From Winogradskyella flava (GTDB lineage Bacteria > Bacteroidota > Bacteroidia > Flavobacteriales > Flavobacteriaceae), in NCBI RefSeq assembly GCF_014243395.1, contig NZ_JACLCP010000001.1, forward strand, positions 1-64,000: a DNA stretch of 64,000 nucleotides, in the 5' to 3' direction. The notes below the pieces were generated by a model. That model had not been told where the DNA came from and did no database searches. It saw only the letters and a program-made list of their open reading frames with translations. This document shows, piece by piece, positions 8,399-17,213 of this stretch. Position numbers and translations under genes: made by a program. The first letter of the stretch is position 1. Each line of letters begins with the position of its first letter.

Positions 8399-9841
8399 TT
8401 AAAACTTTAATTCAGTTGCTGGAATTCCAAAAAACAATTCTAGAACTTTCAATTTAAATATGTAATCGTATTTAGCTCTATTAAGCTCTATCTTCGCATT
8501 GTCAAATCTAAGCTTAGATTGGCTAAAATCAAAGGCATTGGTTAAACCAACATCATAGCGTTCTTTAGCATAATTGTAGGCCAATTCTTGTGACTCTATG
8601 GCTAATTGTGCCGCCTCATAAGATTTCAATGCTCCTTTTGCATCAACATAAGCCTGATAAACCGTTGATTCTAAATCTAACTCAGCCTGTTCCAATTGGA
8701 ATTTCGAACGTTCTAAGCTCACTCTACTCCTTTGAATATTACCTTTTGTATTGAAACCATTAAAAATTGGTATGTTCAATTGCAACCCGTAACCAATACC
8801 ATCATTTTGATATAATTGATCTATAAATGGGTCAGCTGCAACCTCCACAGGAAATGTATTAGGAAATGTCCCAATTACAGATTGTCCTGTACCCTCTACC
8901 ACACCAATTTGCTGTGTTATAGTAGGATTATCAGGATCCAATTGGTTAACAAATGATGGCGTATTAGCAAATCTTGTATTATAACCAAAAAATGCAGATA
9001 AGGTTGGTAGGTTTGCCCCCTTAGCAATTTTCAGATCCATTTCTGCCAATTCTACATTTTGTTCAGCTATTTTTATTTCAGATCTATTTTCTTTAGCAGA
9101 TGCTATAATTTCTGAAACATCTCTACTTGCCACTCCATCATCAACTATGTTATAGCCCTCATCTTCAATATCAAAATTTTCGTAGTCCTTAATTAACAGT
9201 AATTGCGCAAGACTTATTAAAGAAATTTGTACGTTATTTTCTGCATTAATAATCTGCTGTTGTTCGCTAGCATCTGTGGCCTTGATTTCTAATAGATCAC
9301 CTCGTGGTAATGAGCCAGCGTCTACCAACTCTTGGGTTCTTTCTATTTGTTCTTTGGTAACCAGATTTTGCGATTTTAAAACTTCTAAATTAGCCTTATT
9401 CAAAATCACCGTCAAATAGCCGTTAGCAACAAATAGAGAAATATCATCTTTCATTTTAGCTAAGCGATACTGACTGGAAAGTCTTGATATATCCGCTCGC
9501 TGTAATTGCCTAAAATTACGCAACCCATCAAACAATGTATAACCAATATTAATATTCCCCGAAGCTGAAAGAAATGTTGTTGTCTGTGCGTTATTGGTTA
9601 CTGGGTTAAAACTCAAACCTGTATTTTCCGATACACCTCCTCCTGCATTAATACTTGGGATAAAATTACCCTTAGCCGTTAATTTTTCAATATCCGCAAG
9701 CTCAATATCCAGTTCACTCTGCTTAACAGAAATATTATTTTCTAAAGCATATTGAACACACTCTTTAAGTGTCCATTTTTTATTTTGAGCCTGGGACAAA
9801 ATCCCAGTGAAGATTAAAACTATTATGATTGATTTTTTCAT
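8399..9841 (-). CDS. TolC-family outer-membrane efflux protein
   Basis: A 480-residue protein with a signal peptide (1-18, ending in SQAQ), then WTLKECVQYALENNISVKQ, a typical start of TolC-family channels in Bacteroidota. The two internal repeats of long helices are visible (about 130-230 and 355-470), including IPIFNGFNTKGNIQRSRVSLERS and the closing YDYIFKLKVLELFFG. It forms the trimeric outer-membrane exit duct. It lies between the two adaptor genes of the efflux operon, 49 bases after the first. Confidence 0.92.
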   Translation of the reverse strand: MKKSIIIVLIFTGILSQAQNKKWTLKECVQYALENNISVKQSELDIELADIEKLTAKGNFIPSINAGGGVSENTGLSFNPVTNNAQTTTFLSASGNINIGYTLFDGLRNFRQLQRADISRLSSQYRLAKMKDDISLFVANGYLTVILNKANLEVLKSQNLVTKEQIERTQELVDAGSLPRGDLLEIKATDASEQQQIINAENNVQISLISLAQLLLIKDYENFDIEDEGYNIVDDGVASRDVSEIIASAKENRSEIKIAEQNVELAEMDLKIAKGANLPTLSAFFGYNTRFANTPSFVNQLDPDNPTITQQIGVVEGTGQSVIGTFPNTFPVEVAADPFIDQLYQNDGIGYGLQLNIPIFNGFNTKGNIQRSRVSLERSKFQLEQAELDLESTVYQAYVDAKGALKSYEAAQLAIESQELAYNYAKERYDVGLTNAFDFSQSKLRFDNAKIELNRAKYDYIFKLKVLELFFGIPATELKF

Positions 9842-9890
9842 GATGCCTATTTGTCTATGTAAGTTCTAAAGTGTTACAATAAATGTTAAA

Positions 9891-11051
9891 TTATTGCTGA
9901 GCATATTTTGGAATTCCTTGTACTTGGTTCCAAACTTTTATTTTATCGTCTTTTGAAATACCAGTTTTCACTTCAACAAAAATACCATCACTTATGCCTA
10001 ATTCCACATCTTTTCGTTCAAATTTTTGATCACCTACAACAATCTCTACGTACGGTTTTTTTGTTTCCTTATCATATTGCACTAAAGCTTCCTTAATTGC
10101 TAGTACTTTCTCAGCCTTATCCAAAATAATAGAAGCATTTGCACTTAATCCTGCTCTAATGAAAGTAGAATCTATTTTTTTCAAAGTTCCCTTAATTTCA
10201 AATTGAATAGCACCATTTTCTGCCACACCCTTTGGTGCTATATAATCTAGAATAGCATCAAACTTTTCATTTTCAATAGCGCCAACAGTAATTTCTAAAG
10301 GTAAACCCTCCTTTATTTTGCCAACCTCGCTTTCGTCTACTTTACCTTCAAAGATCATCTTCTTGACATCAGCTAAAGATGCAATAGAAGTGCCTTCATT
10401 AAAATTATTAGCCTCAATAACCTGATTACCTGCTTTTACAGGAACATCCAATACCATACCCGAAACGGTTGCTCTTACCTGTGTCTGTGCTATATTACCT
10501 AATCCAGATGTTGTACCTGTTTTAATGATATCATAGTTTTGTCGCGATTGGGTAACACTTATTCTTGCTTGTTCTACTTGTTGTTTAGCCTGCAAATAGG
10601 TGTTGCTGACCTGATCGAACTCATTGGCCGCAATGACGCCTTTATCAAACAGCTCTTTTTGACGATCATATATCGCTTTCTGTGTTTTAAAGTTAATCTC
10701 GGCGGTCTGTAAAGCTGTTCTATTAGAGGCAATATTATTCTTTGCACTCGTTAAATTCGAAACGTTGGGAATAACCTTAATTTGTGCGATAAGATCACCT
10801 TGCTTTACGTATTCTCCAGCCTCTACATAGACTTCTTCTACGACACCAGAAATATTCGGTTTGATTAAGACCTCTTCTTTTGGTACTATACTGCCAGTAG
10901 CTACAGTCTTAACAACAATAGTTTGTTCTGTTGGTGATTCTGAAGTGTAAGTAATAGGGTCTTCCTGATTCTTTCTCCAAAGATAAAACAACGCTACTCC
11001 AAAGGCAATGACTATTGTTACTAAGGCAATTACAGTTTTTGTTCTTTTCAT
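9891..11051 (-). CDS. Periplasmic adaptor subunit of a MacAB-like efflux system, first of two in the operon
   Basis: A 386-residue membrane fusion protein with an N-terminal anchor helix (about 7-25), a lipoyl half-motif (NISGVVEEVYVEAGEYVKQG), a helical hairpin (about 100-180), the other lipoyl half (TVSGMVLDVPVKAGNQV) and a C-terminal barrel and membrane-proximal domain. It starts 19 bases after the second permease gene, the position of MacA relative to MacB in many operons. It shares the plan of the other adaptor in the operon but is shorter, and the two are clearly distinct in sequence. Confidence 0.9.
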   Translation of the reverse strand: MKRTKTVIALVTIVIAFGVALFYLWRKNQEDPITYTSESPTEQTIVVKTVATGSIVPKEEVLIKPNISGVVEEVYVEAGEYVKQGDLIAQIKVIPNVSNLTSAKNNIASNRTALQTAEINFKTQKAIYDRQKELFDKGVIAANEFDQVSNTYLQAKQQVEQARISVTQSRQNYDIIKTGTTSGLGNIAQTQVRATVSGMVLDVPVKAGNQVIEANNFNEGTSIASLADVKKMIFEGKVDESEVGKIKEGLPLEITVGAIENEKFDAILDYIAPKGVAENGAIQFEIKGTLKKIDSTFIRAGLSANASIILDKAEKVLAIKEALVQYDKETKKPYVEIVVGDQKFERKDVELGISDGIFVEVKTGISKDDKIKVWNQVQGIPKYAQQ

Positions 11052-11070
11052 TCGTTTATTTGATTATATT

Positions 11071-12330
11071 TTATTCTATTCTTAAAGCGTCTACTGGTTT
11101 CATTTTCGTAGCTCTGTTGGCCGGAATTAAACCCGCTAACAATCCCGAAACCACTAATATGATTAAAGCTGTGAATACCACTTGCATACCCACGCTTGGG
11201 TTTGCAAAATTTTCTACAGGACCAGCATTATCCAATATGGCATTCATTATCCAAATGACTAAAGCTGCAAATGACACACCAAGCATACCTGATAAAATTG
11301 TGAGCACTAAGCTTTCTTGTAAAATCTGTCCTTTAATCATCCATGGCGTGGCTCCTAATGCTCTTCGGACACCTATTTCCTTAGTGCGCTCTTTTACTAC
11401 AATGAGCATAATATTATTAATACCTATAATACCAGACATAAGTACTAATGCCCCTACAAAATAACCAACCAAGCTTAATATTGAAAAAAGCCCGTTTACA
11501 CGCCCAAATTGCTCTGATAAATCGAAATGACCAATAGCACGCTCATCCTCTGGGTGCACCTTGTGTCTTGATTTCATTAAATCGAAGATTTGTTGTTTAA
11601 TAGATGTGATAGTAATACCATCAACTGCAGTGATAGCCATCCAACCTACGCTTTCACCTCTGTTAAACGCCTGTCCAAATGTCGTAAACGGAATATAAAT
11701 AGTACTGGCATCTTGTTCATCATCACCTTGGCTATTGCTCATTTTAAAGGTCCCAACTACTAAAAAATTGACACCATTAATCTTTATGTATGTCCCAAGA
11801 ACTTCTTCTCCTTTATCATACAAACCTTTTTCAACTCCGGTACCAATGACACATATTTTTCGTTTTTCATTTATATCTGAATAACTTAAAAAACGTCCTT
11901 GAAGAATATCCATTGGTTGTTGTTTGATATATTCTGGATAATCCCCATAAATTTCAAATGCTCCTGTTTTTGTTCCCCTGACTACGTTGTTTGCACCTCT
12001 AAAACCACCCAGTTGATTTCTAGGTGAAACGTATTTTAAATTTGAGACTTCCGATTTGATAGCAGCAACATCATCAATCTTGTAGTTAAAATATCTCCCT
12101 TTTGGTAAGCCTTTATAGGGTTTTGATGTGCCTTGTGTCCACATGAACATGGAGTTGGTTGCAAAATCCCCAAAATCTGCAGTAACACCGTTTCTCAGCC
12201 CATTGGTCAATGCCAACAACAGTACAAGAATTGTGATACCCCAGAATACGCCAAAGGCCGTTAACAAGGTTCTAAACTTATTAGCGTTTAACGCTTCTAA
12301 TATTTCATCCCAACGATCTCTATTAAACAT
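11071..12330 (-). CDS. MacB/FtsX-type ABC transporter permease (second of pair)
   Basis: A 419-residue permease. One membrane helix near the start (about 20-42) is followed by a periplasmic core domain of about 220 residues (MacB_PCD) and three C-terminal helices of the FtsX domain (about 285-310, 335-365 and 380-405). Between the last helices lies the coupling segment VKERTKEIGVRRALGATPW. In MacB-type systems the periplasmic domain works as a mechanotransmitter that drives substrates through the adaptor and TolC. It starts one base after the preceding permease gene. The ATPase is a separate protein, unlike single-chain MacB. Confidence 0.92.
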   Translation of the reverse strand: MFNRDRWDEILEALNANKFRTLLTAFGVFWGITILVLLLALTNGLRNGVTADFGDFATNSMFMWTQGTSKPYKGLPKGRYFNYKIDDVAAIKSEVSNLKYVSPRNQLGGFRGANNVVRGTKTGAFEIYGDYPEYIKQQPMDILQGRFLSYSDINEKRKICVIGTGVEKGLYDKGEEVLGTYIKINGVNFLVVGTFKMSNSQGDDEQDASTIYIPFTTFGQAFNRGESVGWMAITAVDGITITSIKQQIFDLMKSRHKVHPEDERAIGHFDLSEQFGRVNGLFSILSLVGYFVGALVLMSGIIGINNIMLIVVKERTKEIGVRRALGATPWMIKGQILQESLVLTILSGMLGVSFAALVIWIMNAILDNAGPVENFANPSVGMQVVFTALIILVVSGLLAGLIPANRATKMKPVDALRIE

Positions 12331-12331
12331 T

Positions 12332-13576
12332 TTATTCGTCTCTTAATGCTACAATTGGTTTGATCTTTGCGGCTCTATATGCTGGAAAAAATCCAGCCAC
12401 AGCACCAGCAAAAACCAATAGGAAAACTGTGATTAGCGCTATATTAAAATTGACTTGGGGGTATTTTATAAAATCGCTTTCTATTTGCGGTCCAACGAGC
12501 TCTAGCAGACCTAGACCAAAAATTAATCCAAATAAGCCTGCAAACATGGTTACAAATACTGCTTCTTGTAATATCATACCAACAATTGACATTGGCAATG
12601 CGCCTAAGGCTTTCCTAATACCTATTTCCTTGGTGCGCTCTTTAACTATAATAAGCATGATGTTACCTACGCCTACAATACCTGCTATTATTGTACCAAT
12701 ACCAACAAACCAAAATACAGCTTGGATTGTGGCAATAAGTGAAAAAATCTTTTTTGCCTCTTCAAGTGTATTAAATACCCTTACTGCACTTTGGTCGTCC
12801 GGTGCTACAGTATGTATTTCTTTTACCTGAGCTTCGATACTTTCGGAAATGGCTGCTGACTGTGCTACAGCATCGTCAAAGTTTTCAGCCATTTTTACCG
12901 TAAATGCCATGTTTCTAATATTATCTCCAGCATTAAAAACCTGTTGAGCTGTGCTAATAGGAATATACACTTGGCTCTCTTCCCTGTCGCCTCCCGGATC
13001 GTAATAAACACCTACTACTTTAAAGTTCATGCCAAAAATCTGAATGTTCTCATTTATGGGGTTCTCGCCCTTAAATAAGTCCATTTTCATTTTATTACCG
13101 ATTACAGCAACCTTTTTATTATCATTTAAATCTGATTGACTAATAAAACGGCCAGAACCAATATCTGCATTTTCTATAAATTGGTTATCAGGCAAAGTTC
13201 CCCTAACTCGATAATTACCTGTCTCGTTTTTGTAGTTTACAGTGCCTCCCCAAATTGTATAATCTTTGGTTCGGTACTCCAGCAAATTATCAAATTTATT
13301 TTCTACAGCGTCAAAACTCGAATTCTTAAGCTGAATATAGCGTCCTGGATTTAAACCTTTATACCCTTTTGTGGTCACTCCTGTCCAAACCGATATTCTG
13401 TTAGTGGCATCTTGTTCAAACTCTGACCTCACACCATTCTCGATACCTTTACTAAATCCAAGAAGTATAACCAAAATGAAGATTCCCGAAGCTACCGAAA
13501 GGCCAGTTAAAAAAGTTCGCAATTTGTTTTTACGAAGTGTTTCAAATATTTCTTGCCAACGCTCTATATCAAACAT
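12332..13576 (-). CDS. MacB/FtsX-type ABC transporter permease (first of pair)
   Basis: A 414-residue permease with the same plan as its neighbour: an N-terminal helix (about 20-42), a periplasmic domain, and three FtsX helices with the motif VKERTKEIGIRKALGALP. The two proteins are similar over their whole length but clearly diverged, which suggests that they form a heterodimer on one shared ATPase. Its first eight bases overlap the end of the ATPase gene, a sign of translational coupling. Confidence 0.92.
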   Translation of the reverse strand: MFDIERWQEIFETLRKNKLRTFLTGLSVASGIFILVILLGFSKGIENGVRSEFEQDATNRISVWTGVTTKGYKGLNPGRYIQLKNSSFDAVENKFDNLLEYRTKDYTIWGGTVNYKNETGNYRVRGTLPDNQFIENADIGSGRFISQSDLNDNKKVAVIGNKMKMDLFKGENPINENIQIFGMNFKVVGVYYDPGGDREESQVYIPISTAQQVFNAGDNIRNMAFTVKMAENFDDAVAQSAAISESIEAQVKEIHTVAPDDQSAVRVFNTLEEAKKIFSLIATIQAVFWFVGIGTIIAGIVGVGNIMLIIVKERTKEIGIRKALGALPMSIVGMILQEAVFVTMFAGLFGLIFGLGLLELVGPQIESDFIKYPQVNFNIALITVFLLVFAGAVAGFFPAYRAAKIKPIVALRDE

Positions 13577-14270
13577 GCTGCGATGCTCTTACTTGTTTCA
13601 CTTTACTATCATCGATAATAACACCATCTTTCAGGTTGACAATACGCTTGGTCATTTGAGCAATATCGTGTTCGTGAGTTACCACCAAGATGGTTTTTCC
13701 CTCATCATTTATTCCTTGGATTAATTCCATCACTTCATAAGAAGTCCTAGTATCTAAAGCTCCTGTTGGTTCATCTGCTAATAAAACTTTAGGATCACTT
13801 GCCAAGGCTCTTGCTATGGCTACACGTTGTTTTTGCCCACCAGATAATTCACTTGGCAAGTGATGCGACCATTCTGCCAAACCAACTTTTTCTAAATATT
13901 GCATGGCCCGTTCTGTGCGTTCTTTTCTTTTAACACCCTTGTAATATAATGGCATGGATACATTATCTAATGCGCTCTTATAATTAATAAGGTTGAATGA
14001 TTGAAAAATAAAACCCAGAAATTCGTTTCTATATTTGGCTGCTATTTTTTCGTTAAGATTTTTTATTGGAACGTTATCAAGAATATATTCTCCTTCGTCA
14101 GCTTCGTCCAGCATTCCTAAAATATTCAATAACGTGGATTTACCTGAACCCGAAGAACCCATTATTGAGACTAACTCTCCTTCCTTTACATCAAAATTTA
14201 TCCCTTTTAGAACATGAAGCGAGTTGCTCCCCATGTGGTAAGATTTATGCAAATCCTTAATCTGAATCAT
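13569..14270 (-). CDS. ABC transporter ATP-binding protein (MacB/LolD type)
   Basis: Starts at ATG 14270 with MIQIKDLHKSYHMG, the canonical N-terminus of this family, giving 233 residues. An in-frame GTG 13 codons upstream would add residues not typical of the family. Walker A is GSSGSGKSTLL, the signature is LSGGQKQRVAIARALA, Walker B is VLLADEPTGALD, and the H-loop is VTHEHD. It powers the two FtsX-type permeases encoded directly downstream. First gene of the six-gene efflux operon. Confidence 0.92.
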   Translation of the reverse strand: MIQIKDLHKSYHMGSNSLHVLKGINFDVKEGELVSIMGSSGSGKSTLLNILGMLDEADEGEYILDNVPIKNLNEKIAAKYRNEFLGFIFQSFNLINYKSALDNVSMPLYYKGVKRKERTERAMQYLEKVGLAEWSHHLPSELSGGQKQRVAIARALASDPKVLLADEPTGALDTRTSYEVMELIQGINDEGKTILVVTHEHDIAQMTKRIVNLKDGVIIDDSKVKQVRASQHV

Positions 14271-14384
14271 AGCTGGATAGTTAGAGTGTACAATTTTATG
14301 AAAATCCACTAGGCTTTTATGCCAACAAACTGTTAAGAATTCTTTACAAACCCTTATGAATAAGACTATCTAACGAAGGAAATG

Positions 14385-14627
14385 TTACAGATTTATATCT
14401 GTATTTTTAGACTTTTGATTTTTGCCATAGGTTCTGTACACATAGAAGCCCACTACCGCAACCAAAATATAAGGAATAGCCATCAAGAACATAATGCCAT
14501 CATTAATGCCTTCTGCTGCAGATTGATCCTCTCCGCTCTCCAGAACTGCCCTACACATGGCACATTGCGCACTAGTCTCAAGAAACAATAGAAAAGAGAT
14601 AATAAATAAGACAATCTTTTGTTTCAT
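14385..14627 (-). CDS. Small signal-peptide membrane protein with CxxC motif, cytochrome oxidase operon
   Basis: An 80-residue protein starting at ATG 14627; a longer frame from 14693 lies inside the DUF420 gene and is less likely. A signal peptide (about 1-19, ending in TSAQ) is followed at once by C-A-M-C-R, an acidic linker, one membrane helix (about 45-65) and a basic tail. It is the last gene of the oxidase accessory operon, two bases after DUF420. A CxxC beside the membrane in this setting would suit copper or thiol-redox handling for oxidase assembly, but that is inference. No named family is recognised. Confidence 0.7.
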   Translation of the reverse strand: MKQKIVLFIISFLLFLETSAQCAMCRAVLESGEDQSAAEGINDGIMFLMAIPYILVAVVGFYVYRTYGKNQKSKNTDINL

Positions 14628-14629
14628 AT

Positions 14630-15154
14630 TTATGCGTAATAAGGCGAAATCATCAGGTAAACTATCACTCCCGTAATGGCAACATATAGCCAAAGTGGAA
14701 ATGTGATTTTGGCTATTTTTTTATGACGCTCTATATTATTAGTAATAGCTCTAACGTAAGTTATCAAAACAAAAGGAATAACAGCTATAGATAATACAAT
14801 ATGGCTTATTAATATAACAAGATAAACACCTCGATATGCCCCTTCATAGCTGGTAGAATCGCTAGTCATATGATACAGAACATACATTACTAGGAATAAA
14901 ATTGAGAGCACAATTGCGAACTTCATTAAGCGCTCATGCAGTTTTCTATTTCCTTTTTTTATCATTACTACTGCTACAATTAAAACTAGAGCTGTTACTG
15001 CATTAATTGTTGCATATATGGGTGGAAGAAAAACAGGCAATTCTAAATCTACTTTTACTCCAAAAAGTAATGCCACAACTAGTGGAACTACTATTGAAAG
15101 AATTACAATCCACTTATTATATTTTTTTTCTTTTTCTAAGTCAACTGAGTTCAT
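14630..15154 (-). CDS. DUF420 membrane protein, probable cytochrome oxidase assembly factor (CtaM-like)
   Basis: A 174-residue protein with five predicted membrane helices (about 16-34, 46-64, 75-95, 112-132 and 148-168), and conserved histidines in KLHERLMKFA, MYVLYHMTS and ILISHIVL. DUF420 includes CtaM, which is needed for a functional heme-A oxidase in Staphylococcus. The location between SCO and the rest of the oxidase accessory genes supports the same role here. Confidence 0.85.
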   Translation of the reverse strand: MNSVDLEKEKKYNKWIVILSIVVPLVVALLFGVKVDLELPVFLPPIYATINAVTALVLIVAVVMIKKGNRKLHERLMKFAIVLSILFLVMYVLYHMTSDSTSYEGAYRGVYLVILISHIVLSIAVIPFVLITYVRAITNNIERHKKIAKITFPLWLYVAITGVIVYLMISPYYA

Positions 15155-15168
15155 AAATCATTGATGTT

Positions 15169-15195
15169 AGATTCTGAAACAAGCTCAGAATGACA
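15169..15195. repeat. Short palindromic dispersed repeat, copy 1
   Basis: ATTCTGA (15171-15177) and TCAGAAT (15185-15191) form an inverted repeat around AACAAGC, followed by GACA. A near-identical element is found at 59289-59314. Both copies sit in a gap of about 40-46 bases between codirectional genes. Confidence 0.65.
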
Positions 15196-15200
15196 AATTA

Positions 15201-15950
15201 TTACTCTTTTAATAGTTTAGCAATATCTTCTTTTAAAATAGTAATTTCTTGAGGTATACCATCATCATCCTTTCCATCAGCTTCAGGAATCAGACCATTG
15301 TAAAATATTAAGGGGTTTCCAAAATTATCTCTTCGTGAGCGGATAAAACCTTCTTTATCGATTAATGCAAAATTACCTGAATGTTCAAAACCGCCCTCGA
15401 CAGTTTCATCTTTTGCCGTGTAAAGATTAAAGCCTTCATTTGCCAATTTATAGATGGCTGCCTCATCACCAGTCATCAAGTGCCAATTAGGATTAACAAT
15501 ACCGTAATTATCGGCATAGGCTTTCAATACCTCAGGTGTATCAATATCTGGTGTAATAGTGAAAGAGGCAACGCCAAAGTCTTCAAAATCCTTAAAATGA
15601 TTCTGTACCTGAACCAAATTACGGTTCATAATTGGACAAATGGTTGGACAAGTTGTAAAGAAAAACTCAACCACATATACCTTACCTAAATAGTCTTTGT
15701 TAGTGATTGTTTTTCCATTTTGATTTGTGAAACTGAAAGCGGGAACCTTTTTAGGCTGCCCATTGATTTCCAAATAGGCCAAATCACTTTTCTCTTCTTT
15801 CTTCATTGTAGAAATATCCTTACTTCTGCTTTCATCTCTTGTGATATCATCCTTACTCACGCGGTCAATAATTTTAGGAATAAAAATTATTCCGAATACA
15901 AGAATTATAAATGCTATACCAGCATAAGAATAATTAATTTTATTGCTCAT
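15201..15950 (-). CDS. SCO1/SenC family copper chaperone for cytochrome oxidase
   Basis: A 249-residue protein with an N-terminal anchor helix (about 8-25) and a periplasmic thioredoxin fold. The copper-binding cysteines are in FFTTCPTICPIMNRNL (CxxxC), and the distal histidine is in EGGFEHSGNFALID. SCO proteins deliver copper to, or reduce, the CuA site of oxidase subunit II. The gene overlaps the preceding gene by four bases (an ATGA-type junction) and lies in the oxidase accessory operon. Confidence 0.92.
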   Translation of the reverse strand: MSNKINYSYAGIAFIILVFGIIFIPKIIDRVSKDDITRDESRSKDISTMKKEEKSDLAYLEINGQPKKVPAFSFTNQNGKTITNKDYLGKVYVVEFFFTTCPTICPIMNRNLVQVQNHFKDFEDFGVASFTITPDIDTPEVLKAYADNYGIVNPNWHLMTGDEAAIYKLANEGFNLYTAKDETVEGGFEHSGNFALIDKEGFIRSRRDNFGNPLIFYNGLIPEADGKDDDGIPQEITILKEDIAKLLKE

Positions 15951-16648
15951 TGCTTTAAGTCTTTTGATCTACGCGAATTGGAATCCTCAAATTTCCCTTT
16001 ACGTTTTTGTCTGTATTCCGTAAATAGTATCCGCATATCATCGCTCATTTTATTTTTTATCTCTGCCACTTCTACACAGTTATATGAATATAACCCATAG
16101 ATGGGAACTTTCTTTTCAATTTCGTTCTCTTTCCTATCATCCAATCTGCCACGTTGGTTTCTGTCTTTATCGATTATGAAGACTTCATCAGTTGCCAAAT
16201 TAGAGTCTAAACTAGTATTAGTCCTAAGAAGACTAGCATATATTGCCTTAATATTATCATCTGAATGATATAAGTAATGCCAGAACCTTAAGTCTTCGTA
16301 ATTTGATATTTCTTTGTTTAAAGCATTATAAGCCTCTTCCGCACCATATGGTGCTACAACCACTATTTGAAACTTCTTAAATCCTTTAAATTTATCATAT
16401 ACCAACTCTTTTAAGTTTGAAGCGGCAGTCGCCTTAGACATTGGTTCTTTACCAAGAAATGCTAATATGGTAATATGGTCTTGTAAAGCATTTGACTCAT
16501 CAGTAGAAATTTCCTTTATATTCTCATGCACAACTTCTAAGGGGTTATAGTTGTGTGTTGAGGGATACAACATTAATAAAAACGCTACAGGTAAAAAGAA
16601 TAAAATACCTAGTACCGCGTAACGTTTTGTTTTTTTAGTGTCCATCAT
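15947..16648 (-). CDS. Membrane-anchored SCO-like protein lacking the copper-binding cysteines
   Basis: A 233-residue protein with one N-terminal helix (about 11-28) and an apparently thioredoxin-like periplasmic part (HITILAFLG, then FQIVVVAPYG, then EVFIIDKDRNQRGR). The motif of SCO proteins is missing: in its place stands FLGKEPMSKATAASN with no cysteine, and the only cysteine is in YNCVEV near the end. It is translationally coupled to the genuine SCO gene (four-base overlap). A helper or partner role in oxidase assembly is inferred. Fold assignment is by eye only. An alternative ATG lies one codon in. Confidence 0.7.
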   Translation of the reverse strand: MMDTKKTKRYAVLGILFFLPVAFLLMLYPSTHNYNPLEVVHENIKEISTDESNALQDHITILAFLGKEPMSKATAASNLKELVYDKFKGFKKFQIVVVAPYGAEEAYNALNKEISNYEDLRFWHYLYHSDDNIKAIYASLLRTNTSLDSNLATDEVFIIDKDRNQRGRLDDRKENEIEKKVPIYGLYSYNCVEVAEIKNKMSDDMRILFTEYRQKRKGKFEDSNSRRSKDLKQ

Positions 16649-16689
16649 AAGGTTATTTAAACCACTGCTGATTTAGATTTGCAAAAATA

Positions 16690-16719
16690 AAAAAGGTGGT
16701 TCATAAAAACCACCTTTTT
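16690..16719. terminator. Strong bidirectional hairpin terminator inside the oxidase accessory cluster
   Basis: AAAAAGGTGGTT and AACCACCTTTTT form a perfect 12-pair stem with a six-base loop. It lies between subunit IV and the SCO-like gene. It should end most transcripts from ctaB to subunit IV, so the SCO/DUF420 genes may depend on read-through or on a promoter of their own. Confidence 0.88.
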
Positions 16720-16746
16720 AGTATCATTTAACTCAATATTTTGAGT

Positions 16747-17193
16747 TTAGAAATCTCTTTTAATCAAGGCGTCATCAGAATTATAAACTTCAAAGACATA
16801 ACCACCTTCTTGCAATAAGATAAATATTAAATAGCATATTAAAAATACGCCTGTCCAAACTACCATTCGCCTTAAAGCTTTAGTCTCATCGCGCATGTGC
16901 ATAAAATCCCAAGTAATATAGTATGCCTTAACAATGGTTAAAACGATGAAAATTAAATTCAAAGGCTTCATATATATGAAGAAAGAAAAGATAATATTCA
17001 TAATCGTTGCAAAGAAACCACCCTCAAAAGGAGTCATCCAAGGCTCCATTAAACTTTCTGGCTTGTAGATACCAAGTACAACTTCAACCGCAGTGACTAT
17101 GGTTAAAAATACTAAAACACCCCAAATTTTACTCGTGTTTGACTTAAATTTTAGTAAGCCTCTAAATATTTCTAATTTATGTTCGTGTGCCAT
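16747..17193 (-). CDS. Cytochrome c oxidase subunit IV-like protein
   Basis: A 148-residue protein with three or four membrane helices (about 22-42, 62-75, 78-95 and 107-128) and the pattern LIFIVLTIVKAYYITWDFMHMRDE typical of bacterial cytochrome C oxidase subunit IV. It is the small accessory subunit of the oxidase. It lies 20 bases after the larger subunit III gene and is followed by the strong hairpin at 16690. Confidence 0.88.
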   Translation of the reverse strand: MAHEHKLEIFRGLLKFKSNTSKIWGVLVFLTIVTAVEVVLGIYKPESLMEPWMTPFEGGFFATIMNIIFSFFIYMKPLNLIFIVLTIVKAYYITWDFMHMRDETKALRRMVVWTGVFLICYLIFILLQEGGYVFEVYNSDDALIKRDF

Positions 17194-17213
17194 AACTGAA
17201 TCTTAAATTGCTT

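Noticed and set aside
12360..12830. Plus-strand frame of 156 codons opposite an FtsX-type permease
   Set aside because: Antisense shadow of a well-supported gene; composition is the complement of membrane helices.
14271..14309. GTG start extending the ABC ATPase by 13 residues
   Set aside because: The ATG at 14270 gives the canonical N-terminus MIQIKDLHKSY; the extension is unlike the family.
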